A DNA stretch of 64,000 nucleotides from Candidatus Heimdallarchaeota archaeon. Lineage in GTDB: Archaea > Asgardarchaeota > Heimdallarchaeia > Heimdallarchaeales > Heimdallarchaeaceae. The position numbers were made by a program, and so were the translations under genes. The DNA lies in NCBI GenBank assembly GCA_018238545.1, contig JABCTC010000005.1, forward strand, positions 42,066 to 106,065, given 5' to 3'. Each line of letters starts with the position of its first letter. Positions within the stretch are counted from its first letter, which is position 1. The notes under the pieces were generated by a model. It saw nothing but the letters and a program-made list of their open reading frames with translations, was not told the DNA's origin and did no database searches. Below are positions 43,932-55,602 of this stretch, piece after piece.

Positions 43932-45311
43932 ATGAAAGTAATAATCATAGGTCATGGTTCAGGTGGTATGACAGCTTCAGGTACTCTCAGAATTTGGGAC
44001 AGAACTGCAGAAATCACCAATATAGACACAAAGGATTTTGATTTATATCATCCATGTGCAACTCCATACGTAATTGGAGGTAAATTCCAAGAGCTAGGTA
44101 ATGGGAATGCAATAAAAGAAAATATTCCATACGAAAAAATGAAAATCAAACATTTACATAGACATCTAGTAGAAAAGATAGACCGCACAGCAAAAAAAGT
44201 GCTAGTCAGAAATCTAAATACTGATGAAAGATTTGAATTAGAATACGATAAGATTATCCTTGCTACAGGTTCATATAATACCAGTCCGCCTATTCCAGGA
44301 GTAAAAGAAGGCAAAAATGTCTTTTCACTCAAATGGTTGGAGGAAGCAGAAGAAATACGTTTAGCTGCTGAGAAAGCAAAGAAAGTTGTGGTCATAGGTG
44401 CATCAGCTATTGCTCTCGAGGTTGGATGTGAGCTAGCTGAAAGAGGACTGGATGTCACAATATTTGTAAGATCCAGAGTCCTAAGACAATCTTTCGATCC
44501 AGATTATAGTAAACTCATTGTTGATCTTTTATCTGCTAAGCTCCCAGAGCATCTAACAATAAAAGTTGGTGAAAATGTTAAAGAGGTTGTTCTAGATGAA
44601 AATGGAATGGCATATAAAGTAATCACAACAAATGATGAGGAAATGGAAACAGATTTTGTATTTGTTGCAGCTGGAGTAAAAGCAGAAACAACACTAGCTA
44701 AAGATGCAGGATTGGAGATTGGTGTAACTGGTGGTTTGAAAGTTGATAAATATCTACAAACTTCTGATCCAGATATCATAGGTGTAGGAGATTGTACTGA
44801 GACAGTTGATCTAGTCAGAGGTGACCCACTTTCATCAATGTTGGCTACATGTGCTGTTCATATGGGGAGAATAGCAGCATACACAATAGGAAAACCTGGT
44901 GAATTAGAGTTCCCTGGAACATTAAACAATTTCATTGTACCTTTCTCCGATTATCATGTGGGTTCGGTTGGATACAATATTGTCACAGCTGAAGAAAAAT
45001 ATGGTGAAGGGAATGTATTAGCGGTTAAAATTAAGACAACAGACCTGCCCCATTATATGCCAGAAGCAAGGGAGATTTATTTCAAGGTCTTAGTAGTTAA
45101 AGAAACCGGAAAAATAATTGGTGCCCAAGGTATTGGATACAAACTTGTTACAGATAATTTGAATATAATATCGATAGCTATTCAAGCAGATATGACATAT
45201 AAACAACTCTTAGAAGCTGATCTTTGTTATGCGCCAGCTATTAACGAAACAATCTATCCAGTTACACAAGCACTAGAGATGGTCGCAAGAAGATTACTAA
45301 GAAAGAGATAA
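43932..45311 (+). CDS. FAD-dependent pyridine nucleotide-disulfide oxidoreductase (CoA-disulfide reductase / NADH oxidase-like)
   Basis: 459 residues from ATG 43932; the open frame seven codons upstream is not needed. The FAD-binding IIIGHGSGGMTASGTLR is at the N-terminus; a single active-site Cys sits in HPCATPY (C42), the place used by CoA-disulfide reductases and NADH oxidases; the NAD-binding VVVIGASAIALEVGCELAER is mid-protein; GVGDC binds FAD; and a C-terminal dimerisation domain follows. The enzyme may reduce CoA disulfide or oxygen. An intrinsic-terminator-like hairpin follows two bases after the stop. Confidence 0.9.
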   Translation: MKVIIIGHGSGGMTASGTLRIWDRTAEITNIDTKDFDLYHPCATPYVIGGKFQELGNGNAIKENIPYEKMKIKHLHRHLVEKIDRTAKKVLVRNLNTDERFELEYDKIILATGSYNTSPPIPGVKEGKNVFSLKWLEEAEEIRLAAEKAKKVVVIGASAIALEVGCELAERGLDVTIFVRSRVLRQSFDPDYSKLIVDLLSAKLPEHLTIKVGENVKEVVLDENGMAYKVITTNDEEMETDFVFVAAGVKAETTLAKDAGLEIGVTGGLKVDKYLQTSDPDIIGVGDCTETVDLVRGDPLSSMLATCAVHMGRIAAYTIGKPGELEFPGTLNNFIVPFSDYHVGSVGYNIVTAEEKYGEGNVLAVKIKTTDLPHYMPEAREIYFKVLVVKETGKIIGAQGIGYKLVTDNLNIISIAIQADMTYKQLLEADLCYAPAINETIYPVTQALEMVARRLLRKR

Positions 45312-45312
45312 A

Positions 45313-45352
45313 ATAAGAGCGAAAGCTCTTATACATCATTTTTTTATTTTTT
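45313..45352 (+). terminator. Bacterial-style hairpin plus T-tract terminator
   Basis: ATAAGAGC (45313-45320) pairs perfectly with GCTCTTAT (45325-45332) around a GAAA tetraloop, followed by a T-rich run at 45339-45352. It begins two bases after the stop codon of the flavoprotein gene. A stable stem with a GNRA loop and U-tract is unusual for archaea, where T-tracts alone suffice. Confidence 0.7.
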
Positions 45353-45465
45353 GAAATTCTAAAATTATTTATTTTACATTCTTATTGATCCTTTTTTCAC
45401 GCTTTGAGTGCGTAGTATTTCTAATGAATAGTAATTGTTTTTAATTCATAGTACATTTTCTCAAT

Positions 45466-46827
45466 ATGCCTAAGAAAATCGTGCTTAAACAAGCCCTTCA
45501 TTTAATTGATAACTGGCTTGATTATCAAACTTACATAAAAGAAATCCCTGGAGTTGCGGTTGGTATTTTTGTTGAAGATGAGATTATTTTCAAAAAAGAA
45601 TATGGTTATGCAAACCTAAAGGATAAAACAAAATTAACAGATCAGCATTTATTCAGAATTGCTTCTCATTCTAAACTATTTACAGCAACTGCCATCATGA
45701 AACTTTATCATGAAGAAAAATTATCAATCGATGATAAGGTTTCAAAACACCTTCCTTGGTTTACCTCTGGAAAGGATAAGAACATGGAACAAGTTCGTAT
45801 CCGTCATTTGCTTACACACTCGAGCGGAATGTCGCGAGATGGTAACACAGCACATTGGTATAATCACAAATTCCCAGGAATCGAAGAGATTAAAGAACAA
45901 ATCAAAGAAGGAATTAGTTTCTTCGAGACAAGTGAGATTTTGAAATACTCTAACTTTGGTTATACTCTCTTAGGGCAAATAATAGAAACTGTATCAGGAT
46001 TAAGCTACTCTGAATATATTCAGAAAGAAATTCTTGATCCCTTAGAAATGAAAAATACTGTTTTAGATGTTAATGAAACAAATCTTGCTAAACACGCGAC
46101 TGGTCACAAAAGAAGACTCCCAAAAGAAGAGAGGGAGATTATTGAGCACGTCCCTGCAAAAATAATGCATGCTGCAACAGGATTAAGCAGTACAGTTGAA
46201 GACCTTATTAAATTCTATAGAGCTCACATATTAGGGAATGATATCTTGTTTCCTGATTATATTAAACGAGAAATGCAGAGAATACAATTCAAGGCTAAAA
46301 CAGCAGATTGGGGTTTAGGATTTAGCATTACTGCTTTACCAAAAGTAAAGATTGTTGGACATGGTGGAGGTTATCCTGGATTTATAACTAGAACTGGGTT
46401 GATTCAAGAGCAAAAAATAATCATAGTTGTACTTACAAATGCTATTGATGGTCCAGCGTTAACTTTATTCAACGGAATAAAGAACATTTTAGGTCAACTA
46501 GAGAAAAAGAAGAAAGAACTAGAAGCAAAGCCCAATGAAGTGGTTCCAGATTTCAAAAACATAATAGGTTTCTTTGCAGGAGAGTGGGGAGTAACACTAT
46601 TCAGTCAAATTGGGCATAAATTCGTTGCTATAAGCCCTGCTGCAGATGATCCAGTCGAAATCTTTGAAATATACAAACATGAAGAAGGAAAAAAATTCAC
46701 ACTCTCCAAAGAATATCCATTTGGTTCTCCAGGACAGAAAATAGATTTTGTTGATGGACCCGATGGCGAGAAAATATTCATTGACAGCCATGGTGGAAAA
46801 AGCAAAAGATTCAATTATAAATACTAA
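45466..46827 (+). CDS. Serine hydrolase of the class C beta-lactamase family
   Basis: 453 residues from ATG 45466. Catalytic motifs: SHSK (S67 and K70 of the SxxK pair), YSNFG (Tyr of YxN) and HGGGYPG (HxG). A C-terminal extension of about 110 residues has beta-rich lipocalin-like character. There is no signal peptide, so it is probably a cytosolic esterase or peptidase rather than an antibiotic-resistance enzyme. The next gene follows after 15 nt and is likely in the same transcript. Confidence 0.92.
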   Translation: MPKKIVLKQALHLIDNWLDYQTYIKEIPGVAVGIFVEDEIIFKKEYGYANLKDKTKLTDQHLFRIASHSKLFTATAIMKLYHEEKLSIDDKVSKHLPWFTSGKDKNMEQVRIRHLLTHSSGMSRDGNTAHWYNHKFPGIEEIKEQIKEGISFFETSEILKYSNFGYTLLGQIIETVSGLSYSEYIQKEILDPLEMKNTVLDVNETNLAKHATGHKRRLPKEEREIIEHVPAKIMHAATGLSSTVEDLIKFYRAHILGNDILFPDYIKREMQRIQFKAKTADWGLGFSITALPKVKIVGHGGGYPGFITRTGLIQEQKIIIVVLTNAIDGPALTLFNGIKNILGQLEKKKKELEAKPNEVVPDFKNIIGFFAGEWGVTLFSQIGHKFVAISPAADDPVEIFEIYKHEEGKKFTLSKEYPFGSPGQKIDFVDGPDGEKIFIDSHGGKSKRFNYKY

Positions 46828-46842
46828 TACAGTGAAATAAGA

Positions 46843-47799
46843 ATGAATAATCATAAACCAACAGATCCAATTAAATCTCCAAGATTCTCAGGAATTAAAA
46901 CATTCATGCGTTTACCGCACTTAAAAACAACTGAAGGAGTCGATTTTGTAATTATTGGTGTACCATCAGATGCAGGAGCATCATTTAGAACAGGACAAAG
47001 AGAAGGTCCAGCTGCTATAAGAAAAGTATCTGCTCTATTGAGAGGCCACAATCCTATCTTAAACATAAGTCCATTTGATTATGTTTCAGGTATTGATTAC
47101 GGGGACTTACCTGTTGTTCCAGGTTACATAGAAGACACTTACAAGAGAATAGAGGAAGAGCTTTCATCAATAGTCGAAACTGATGTTATTCCAATTTTAC
47201 TTGGAGGAGACCATGCAATAACATTACCAGAGCTAAGAGCAATAAAGAAAAAACATGGCTCCGTGGCATTGGTTCATTTTGATGCACATAGTGACACAAT
47301 TGACGAATATTTTGGTAAACCATATAATCATGGAACGCCATTTAAAAGAGCTGTCGAAGAAAATCTGTTACTTGTTAACAATTCAATACAAGTTGGATTA
47401 AGAGGTTCCATCTATTCCGAAGACCATTTAAAAATTCCAAAAGATTTAGGCTTTGAAGTAATAACAGCTGACGAAATAAGAAAAATAGGTTTAGTAGAGT
47501 TAGTAAAAAGAATAAAAAATAGAGTAGGAGATGCAAAAGTTTTCTTTACATTTGATATAGATTTTGTTGACCCAGCATATGCACCAGGAACAGGAACTCC
47601 AGAAGTAGGAGGATTTACTAGTGGAGAAACATTGAATTTAATAAGGGAATTAAAAGACCTAAATTATGTTGGATTTGATGTTGTTGAGGTTTTACCATCC
47701 TTTGACCCAGCAGAAATAACTGCCCTTTTGGCATCAAATATTGTTTATGAGTTTATATCAATAATTGCTCATAAAAAATCAAAAGAGATTAACAAATAA
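46843..47799 (+). CDS. speB: Ureohydrolase (agmatinase/arginase/formimidoylglutamase family)
   Basis: 318 residues from ATG 46843. The manganese ligands are all present: GGDHAI (H124), DAHSD (D147, H149, D151) and DIDFVDPAYAPGTGTPE (two Asp). Overall the sequence is closest to agmatinase-type proteins (SFRTGQREGPAAIR near the N-terminus). The family also includes HutG, which would fit with hutU 5 kb away; motifs alone do not separate these. The enzyme hydrolyses a guanidino or formimino group in the cytosol. The gene is likely cotranscribed with the hydrolase upstream. Confidence 0.88.
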   Translation: MNNHKPTDPIKSPRFSGIKTFMRLPHLKTTEGVDFVIIGVPSDAGASFRTGQREGPAAIRKVSALLRGHNPILNISPFDYVSGIDYGDLPVVPGYIEDTYKRIEEELSSIVETDVIPILLGGDHAITLPELRAIKKKHGSVALVHFDAHSDTIDEYFGKPYNHGTPFKRAVEENLLLVNNSIQVGLRGSIYSEDHLKIPKDLGFEVITADEIRKIGLVELVKRIKNRVGDAKVFFTFDIDFVDPAYAPGTGTPEVGGFTSGETLNLIRELKDLNYVGFDVVEVLPSFDPAEITALLASNIVYEFISIIAHKKSKEINK

Positions 47800-47821
47800 G
47801 GAAGTTTGTTTTAATAAAAAA

Positions 47822-49510
47822 CTATTTTTTCTTTCTTTTGCCTTTTCCTTTGTTGGTTTTTCTTCTCTTCTTTTTATTTGCCTTTATCACTATATATGTC
47901 AATATAACAATAGCTCCCCCTCCAATGAAGATGACATAGTAGATTAGGTTGTCACTTCCATTCTCAAATGTAACCAAAATTGAAGTTTGGTTTGTTAACC
48001 CTTCGTGATCAATTGCTACAGCGGTAATATTATGAGTACCATCTGCATATTGACTCGTATTGCACATGAAGTGAAGTTCAGGATAAGGATAATAATCAGG
48101 CATAGAAATAGTATCAACTAATAGATCGTCTATGTAAAGCGCAACACTTTCTAGTTCTTGATTGTCATTACCTCTCGCGATTATTTCTATAGTATCTGAA
48201 ACATTATCATCGGCATGTGGTTTGATTATATCAATTGATGGAGCTACTGTATCTGGGGGGGCTTCTCCATCCGCACTGAACGAAAGAGAGGTTGAAACAA
48301 TATCTGCAACCATCCCTGCTGCGTCATATGCTAAAATATTAACCATAAATGAATCGCCTAGAGCAAGACCATCAAAAGCTGCATCACCAGAATAAATACC
48401 ATTCCCTAAAGGATCTTCTAATTCAATCATTTGTATTTCATCATCATCAATCGGGTACACATATCCGTCTTGAAGATAAGTTGGTTCCCAGCCTGAAGGT
48501 ACGAATCTAGCATAAACTTTGCTTATTCCCATAGAACTTTCAACTTCTACACCAATATATACAACACTAGTAAAAGGATCCCAAATTTCGTAAATAGGTA
48601 AGGGGACCATTTCTATTTGGATTATAGGAAAACATATTCTTGGTTCAGCCCATATCCTCACATCTAATGCATCATAACCTTCTCCACCGGAAGGTAAGTA
48701 ATCATTTGGATAAACAGTAGTCCCTATTCCATCATGATTGTCATCAAGTTTTGGTGATTGGTTACATCCAAGATTTCTTATGTGAGTACCAGCGGCTTCA
48801 AATGCTTTTCCTATTGTTTCACAATATGCAATAGATGACCAAAAGGCTTCTGAAAAAGCCCCATTCGTTCTATCAGCATTGAAAGCCGCACCAAGGTAAG
48901 TAGCGGTAGATGTTACAATAATTCTATTATCCTTACTCAAGGTGTCAATAAAAGATCCAGAATGACAACCCTCAATTACAACAATAATTCTTTTACATCC
49001 AGTAGTTGATTCAAAATTGTTCAGATATGAATTCAAATTATAATCCCATAAAGCATCACCTACCATCACAGCAAGAGCATCTATATCACCATGAGAAAGG
49101 AGTGCTATTCCTAAACTTTGGGTTGAATTAACATGCTGTGGTGCCCATGTTTCAATTGCATATTGAAGATTAATTTTAGTTGCAGAAGTATTTACATAAG
49201 GTTGGCTTGGTCCAACTTCAGGACCCAAATAGTATAGTTGTTCTGAAGTGAACCCAGCACCCCTTAGAGTTTCGTAAATTATATTAACCCCACTTTGAAT
49301 AGATGCCATATCTCTATGATCCCACGTATCTCCTGCAAGAAGAATCCAAGCACTTTGAACTTCACTGCTTGTTGGCGCTTGATTCATGATAAATGGAGAA
49401 CAATCTGCCCGAGCACTTGCATTGGAAGTAGTTTGTTGTAGATGTAACATGGAGAGAGAAAAACTCATCAATAGTATTAAGGTCAAGGTTCGCTTGGTGA
49501 AAATTCTCAT
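47822..49510 (-). CDS. Exported C13 (legumain-like) cysteine peptidase with Ig-like domains
   Basis: 562 residues from ATG 49510. Signal peptide (1-30); a caspase-hemoglobinase-fold domain at about 50-260 with the catalytic His in LLSHGD (H140) and Cys in VIEGCHSGSF (C182), the C13 pattern; then one or two beta-sandwich domains to about 520; a membrane segment at about 524-545; and a Lys/Arg-rich cytosolic tail. Legumain-type peptidases cleave after Asn or Asp and are related to GPI-transamidase. Here it would sit on the cell surface. It is convergent with the ureohydrolase gene. Confidence 0.85.
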   Translation of the reverse strand: MRIFTKRTLTLILLMSFSLSMLHLQQTTSNASARADCSPFIMNQAPTSSEVQSAWILLAGDTWDHRDMASIQSGVNIIYETLRGAGFTSEQLYYLGPEVGPSQPYVNTSATKINLQYAIETWAPQHVNSTQSLGIALLSHGDIDALAVMVGDALWDYNLNSYLNNFESTTGCKRIIVVIEGCHSGSFIDTLSKDNRIIVTSTATYLGAAFNADRTNGAFSEAFWSSIAYCETIGKAFEAAGTHIRNLGCNQSPKLDDNHDGIGTTVYPNDYLPSGGEGYDALDVRIWAEPRICFPIIQIEMVPLPIYEIWDPFTSVVYIGVEVESSMGISKVYARFVPSGWEPTYLQDGYVYPIDDDEIQMIELEDPLGNGIYSGDAAFDGLALGDSFMVNILAYDAAGMVADIVSTSLSFSADGEAPPDTVAPSIDIIKPHADDNVSDTIEIIARGNDNQELESVALYIDDLLVDTISMPDYYPYPELHFMCNTSQYADGTHNITAVAIDHEGLTNQTSILVTFENGSDNLIYYVIFIGGGAIVILTYIVIKANKKKRRKTNKGKGKRKKK

Positions 49511-49607
49511 TTTAATCTATTATACATCTTCATCTTCCAATATTATAAGTATTGCTGGCTACTATAATCAAATTACAAGTGGAGAAGCAATAGAACTTGT
49601 TAGGAAC

Positions 49608-51285
<1,678 letters not shown>

Positions 51286-51297
51286 CTTATATAATTT
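51286..51297 (+). promoter_or_regulatory. TATA box of the beta-helix/subtilase gene
   Basis: CTTATATAATTT lies 62-73 nt upstream of the GTG start. Transcription would begin near 51320. A strong ribosome-binding site, AGGAGGT (51346-51352), follows, six nucleotides before the start codon. Confidence 0.5.
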
Positions 51298-51358
51298 AAT
51301 ATTCTAAAGCTAAAATAATTGTACCTGAATACAAGAAACGGTAAGAGGAGGTAAAGAG

Positions 51359-53011
51359 GTGCCAGAAACCACATTATTCACAAAGAAGACTATACTATTC
51401 ATACTTGGTGTTGTTTTAATTTGTCTATCAGTTTTTCTTCCTGTTTATTTTACAATCATAAAAGATGATAGTGTTTTTAGACCTACTATATGTTCTTCTG
51501 CTTTCATTTGTATTGATTCTGATGATGATTTTGCTTATTACAATTTAGCAGGTAATGGCTCTTATTCGAATCCGTATGTTATTGAAAATCTCACTATGAT
51601 TAGAGATTTTTCTTGTGGTGTTTTAATTAAAAATACTACCAAACATTTTGTTATTCGAAACTGCTTCTTTGATAGTTCTAGTGGGATCGAGATCTCTAAA
51701 ATTCAAGCTGGAACAGCCAAGATACATTCGAATGAATTCTGGGGTAAAACAGGAATTAGTTTAATGTATGCAAAAAACACAATTGAAACTTTTCAACATG
51801 GTGTACTAATAAATGTTGAAGATGGATATCCTGAAACAACGATAGCTTGGTCAAGAGTTGAAAATGCATTTCAGTTGCATCCAAACCTAAAATACAACTA
51901 TGGTTCTTATAAAATGGCAGTCTTGGATACTGGTTTTGATGAACCAACTTGGAATCATTTTGCTAACAAAATTCCAAATTATAAACTTAATTTACACCTA
52001 ATAGATGCGGACGGGTATTCTGTCGACAGACCTTTTGCTTATGATATGTATGAAAATCTTCATCATGGAACAGCTCTCATGAGCTTAATTATTCAGATGC
52101 TGGAAAGACAAGCATATAATGTATACGCAAGTATTTACATGTTTATTTGTACTGATGATACTGATGGTTCGTTAGATTCATATATAATAGAAGATCAATT
52201 GCAATATATAATAAACTTTAATCAACTCTACCCAAGTAGTCCATTCAAAGTAATATCTATGTCCTTTGGAGGAAGTGAAAACTTCAATCCGATTTATCAA
52301 GACGAGATTAACACACTCATTAACACCTATGGATGTATAATAGTAGCTTCATCAGGTAACACTCAAACTGAAAGTACAATGCTTGAAATTGAAAATGAAC
52401 GTAATTATCCTGCAACAGAAAATGCTATTGTTGGAGCAGGAGGTTACTATGGACAAGATGTTGAAGATTGTGAGGAAAATCCTGGTGAACTTGCTTACTA
52501 TAAGAAATGTCGTATGAGTACTTCCTATTCTGATCAAGCGAATGAACTTGAAACAAATAATCAATACATAGGAAGTCAATACTACAGATTGGATGAATAT
52601 GAACAAACAGTACCACGGTCTGAAGCTACAGTTGATGTTACAGCGCCAAGTTTTCAAGTAGAAATGATTTGTGACATAGATGATAGTGGAGCAATCAATT
52701 ACATAAAAGCTACAGGCACAAGTATTGCAGCTCCACAGGTAGCAGTTGCAGCATATCTTGGAGTAAGGATGAAAGCTTACCTTGATAGCAGTAATCCATT
52801 GACACCATCTCAATTCATGACAGCTCTTAAGAAAACATGCGAATATGACTCAAGTATGAAGTATCTTGATCAATCTACGCGAAACTATTGGAATATTGTA
52901 CGCAAACCTTTTGCAAATAGAGATATGAGTTATTATTATTCATATCATGTAGGGTATGGAGCATTAGATATTGGAGATCTCGTGGAATATATATTTGACA
53001 CTTATTCGTAA
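51359..53011 (+). CDS. Exported subtilase (S8) fused to an N-terminal beta-helix segment
   Basis: 550 residues from GTG 51359; the AGGAGGT six nucleotides upstream decides this start. Signal anchor at 9-31; a short right-handed beta-helix region at about 60-145 that begins with GNGSYSNPYVIENLTM, the entry motif also found in the two beta-helix proteins downstream; then an S8 domain with D190 (AVLDTGFD), H236 (HHGTALM), the oxyanion N334 (ASSGN) and S455 (GTSIAAPQ). All catalytic residues are intact. It should be secreted or membrane-bound, perhaps cutting surface proteins. It leads a run of exported proteins. Confidence 0.9.
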   Translation: MPETTLFTKKTILFILGVVLICLSVFLPVYFTIIKDDSVFRPTICSSAFICIDSDDDFAYYNLAGNGSYSNPYVIENLTMIRDFSCGVLIKNTTKHFVIRNCFFDSSSGIEISKIQAGTAKIHSNEFWGKTGISLMYAKNTIETFQHGVLINVEDGYPETTIAWSRVENAFQLHPNLKYNYGSYKMAVLDTGFDEPTWNHFANKIPNYKLNLHLIDADGYSVDRPFAYDMYENLHHGTALMSLIIQMLERQAYNVYASIYMFICTDDTDGSLDSYIIEDQLQYIINFNQLYPSSPFKVISMSFGGSENFNPIYQDEINTLINTYGCIIVASSGNTQTESTMLEIENERNYPATENAIVGAGGYYGQDVEDCEENPGELAYYKKCRMSTSYSDQANELETNNQYIGSQYYRLDEYEQTVPRSEATVDVTAPSFQVEMICDIDDSGAINYIKATGTSIAAPQVAVAAYLGVRMKAYLDSSNPLTPSQFMTALKKTCEYDSSMKYLDQSTRNYWNIVRKPFANRDMSYYYSYHVGYGALDIGDLVEYIFDTYS

Positions 53012-53024
53012 AAGATGAACAAAC

Positions 53025-54404
53025 ATGAATCGAAACAAAACAATAATTTTAGGTTCAGTTGTGATTATCATTTTAATAGTAACTAGTTCACTTTTCTTAT
53101 ACTTTGAACTACGAAAAAACAACGTTAATCCTAATTCTGAACCTCCTTTTATTTACCCAAGAATATTCTTTTCTAACGGAAGTATCTCAGATATGGCTAT
53201 CGAAAATGACGATAGTATTCATTTTCTTATAAGAAGTACAAATGAAACATGTCTAGGACCGGCATATGTTAAATTGGATTTAGAAAATTATTCAGTGGAT
53301 ATGATTAAAGCTGGTGGAGATGTTGCAACATATCATATTTTGGACATTGCACTTACACCAAATAATCAGCCTATAATTTACAAATATTTTACAAATGCTT
53401 TTTTCTATTTAACAGGCACAATAGAAATTCTAGAAGATAAAACATGGAAAGAATATCCTTCAATTGATGATGATCCAGTTTATATGGGAGCAATGTCTCG
53501 AGGTCCATTACTAAATTGGACATTTTCAACAGATAGAAATCTTACATTTGCATATATCTATGATAATGGTGCTTATTTTGAAGATCGGTTCTATACTCCT
53601 GTAATATATTCTGAAGCAAATGATACCTACTTCTTCATGAATTCAACTTTCCCTGAGATAAAATATTGGAATATCGGAAGACATGGTGATTTCGCTGTCA
53701 ACAATAGATCCCAAGCAATTCTATTTCACAGACTCATTGATTTAAATCATAGTTATCCTTGTGTTATAATTAACTGGGAAGAAAAACCTTGGATGCTAGA
53801 AGAATTAGGAGACGTAAATAGCAACTTAATTCCTTTACTTGTAGAACCGTTAGAAGAAGGATTTGTCATATTTTCATATGATCCTGGAAATGAAAATTTT
53901 AGAAGCAAATTAGTAAAAACAACAATAAACAATGCAACTTCTGTGAATTCAGAGATAATTAAGACTTTCGAAGGAAAAACGAAATTCTATTTTGAGAGTG
54001 TGAGTCCATTTATTGATGATTCATACGTTTGCTTTTTTTCCATGAAAAGAAGCGATGCTGAGGATTATGATCTCTATAGAGGAATAGTACAAGATAATAA
54101 TTTTTATGAACTTAAACTTACTGACACTCCTTTATTTGATGAATATGGTGTTCATTGTGAACTTGGAAATAGCTATCTCCATTATTCGTGGTATAGAACA
54201 AATTATAACGCATTTGAGAATATAGATAAACCATCCTGTGTAGTTTATTACAATCGTACTTTTCTGGGAAATATTTCACTGACACAGAATAATGCCAAAA
54301 ATAGGACTTTTTCAAACTTCGATGAATTCATGGATTTCAATACTTGTGAGCGTATCTGTTTAGTTTATGAATTCAAAAAAACCGTTTCAATTAAACCAGT
54401 TTAA
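53025..54404 (+). CDS. Exported hypothetical protein, possibly beta-propeller
   Basis: 459 residues from ATG 53025, 13 nt after the subtilase stop and so probably cotranscribed. N-terminal signal anchor (7-28), then an extracellular domain rich in strands, aromatic residues and N-x-S/T sites. Repeating segments such as DMAIENDDSIHFLIR, DIALTPNNQPIIYKY and STDRNLTFAYIYDNGAY have the rhythm of propeller blades. There is no C-terminal anchor. Family not recognised. It may be a partner or substrate of the protease upstream. Confidence 0.72.
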   Translation: MNRNKTIILGSVVIIILIVTSSLFLYFELRKNNVNPNSEPPFIYPRIFFSNGSISDMAIENDDSIHFLIRSTNETCLGPAYVKLDLENYSVDMIKAGGDVATYHILDIALTPNNQPIIYKYFTNAFFYLTGTIEILEDKTWKEYPSIDDDPVYMGAMSRGPLLNWTFSTDRNLTFAYIYDNGAYFEDRFYTPVIYSEANDTYFFMNSTFPEIKYWNIGRHGDFAVNNRSQAILFHRLIDLNHSYPCVIINWEEKPWMLEELGDVNSNLIPLLVEPLEEGFVIFSYDPGNENFRSKLVKTTINNATSVNSEIIKTFEGKTKFYFESVSPFIDDSYVCFFSMKRSDAEDYDLYRGIVQDNNFYELKLTDTPLFDEYGVHCELGNSYLHYSWYRTNYNAFENIDKPSCVVYYNRTFLGNISLTQNNAKNRTFSNFDEFMDFNTCERICLVYEFKKTVSIKPV

Positions 54405-54444
54405 GCTGATTAAGAAATATAATTTATCTACTAATGTGATTAAA

Positions 54445-55224
54445 ATGGATAATTTTGATAATATCCTAAAGGAGTTTCTAAACCTACTTCAATCAAATGA
54501 TAGTTTTGAATATATCCAAGCAACATATCTTGGGGGTTCATATATTACACAAAATAATGATAACCATAGTGATTTAGATATTATTATTATTTGCAAAGAA
54601 GCCTTTACGGAAGATGTTTACAACAAAATTAGGAAATCCATAAAAGAAAATAAGATAACCAAATATTTAGATGTCAAAATTATTGGAGAAGAGGATGCTA
54701 AACACATTATTAATAGTGTTGATATGCCCTTTTTTCACCATTTTTTTTTAAATTCCAAACTTATTTATGGTATTGATTTATTTCAAAATTATAAAATCAA
54801 TCAAATTTGGTTTTACCATTCCATCCAAGATATTTTGAATAAAGTTGAAAATATTAAAGATTTAGCTTTTATATACAAACAAAGATCAGAAGCAGAACTT
54901 ATGCTATATAATTCCAATAAAAAACTAGCTATAATTTATGAATTGTTAGCTAAAGGCGATAATGATTTTCCTTCGTATAAATTATTACTGCTGAAAAGAT
55001 ATGAAAATGTATATCTTGACTATATAAGGGATAGAATCAAGAAAAATAGGGATTTTGTTAGTAGATACAAAAATGAAGGATCTAAGGGGGCGGGTTTTAA
55101 AAAAATAAAAATTCATAAGTCTAAGATACAAAATAATGACCAAACATCTCAAGAGTTTATAGAGGATGAAATTAAACAAACAATACAATTTGCTAAGAGA
55201 TGTTTGGATTTGTTAGACTATTAA
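54445..55224 (+). CDS. Nucleotidyltransferase-fold protein
   Basis: 259 residues from ATG 54445; the frame is open back to 54367, inside the previous gene. The motif LGGSYITQNNDNHSDLDIII is the pol-beta-type nucleotidyltransferase signature (GGS then DxD), with a third acidic position in YLDVKIIG. The rest is helical and Lys-rich. Family members add nucleotides to antibiotics, proteins or RNA, or act as toxin-antitoxin components; the role here is unknown. It is clearly cytosolic, unlike its neighbours, and very AT-rich. Confidence 0.8.
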   Translation: MDNFDNILKEFLNLLQSNDSFEYIQATYLGGSYITQNNDNHSDLDIIIICKEAFTEDVYNKIRKSIKENKITKYLDVKIIGEEDAKHIINSVDMPFFHHFFLNSKLIYGIDLFQNYKINQIWFYHSIQDILNKVENIKDLAFIYKQRSEAELMLYNSNKKLAIIYELLAKGDNDFPSYKLLLLKRYENVYLDYIRDRIKKNRDFVSRYKNEGSKGAGFKKIKIHKSKIQNNDQTSQEFIEDEIKQTIQFAKRCLDLLDY

Positions 55225-55520
55225 ATTCTGAATTCATAAAAGATTAAGATACTTCTTCAGAATTTCCCTCATATGACTTCTATTCACTCCATGTTTAACG
55301 AAGCGATCTTGGACATGATTTTACTTAACTTTGTTATTTTCCCATTCCGTCCTTCGTGCAAAAACTGGGAGAGATGCTCTTTATCATGGGGAACCTGTCA
55401 GTAAAAACTAAGAAGCTGAACAGTTCTTGAGAAAATGAGGGTGAAAGGAAGCTAGTTTAACCCTCAACAAAACGGAAGTCTGGGATTGAAATTCAAGTTT
55501 GAACTAGCTTCAAAGAATAA
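55225..55520 (+). pseudogene. Decayed coding/element remnants, possibly a tnpB 3' end
   Basis: No intact gene. On the plus strand one frame reads GRDALYHGEPVSKN, a stop, EAEQFLRK, two more stops, then KEASLTLNKTEVWD and a stop at about 55491. The KEAS-plus-hairpin ending resembles the C-terminus of many TnpB genes. An inverted repeat, GAAGCTAGTT (55448-55457) with AACTAGCTTC (55502-55511), frames it. On the minus strand, 55234-55320 reads a protein-like piece ending MREILKKYLNLL. I take this as relics of one or two dead genes, with low certainty of identity. Confidence 0.35.
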
Positions 55521-55602
55521 TAAGAAAAATGGTATTTAAAGGAGGTAGAAAAATATTTTACCAGTTTATAAATCAATTGTGGGGTAAGAAGACAGAAGAA
55601 GT

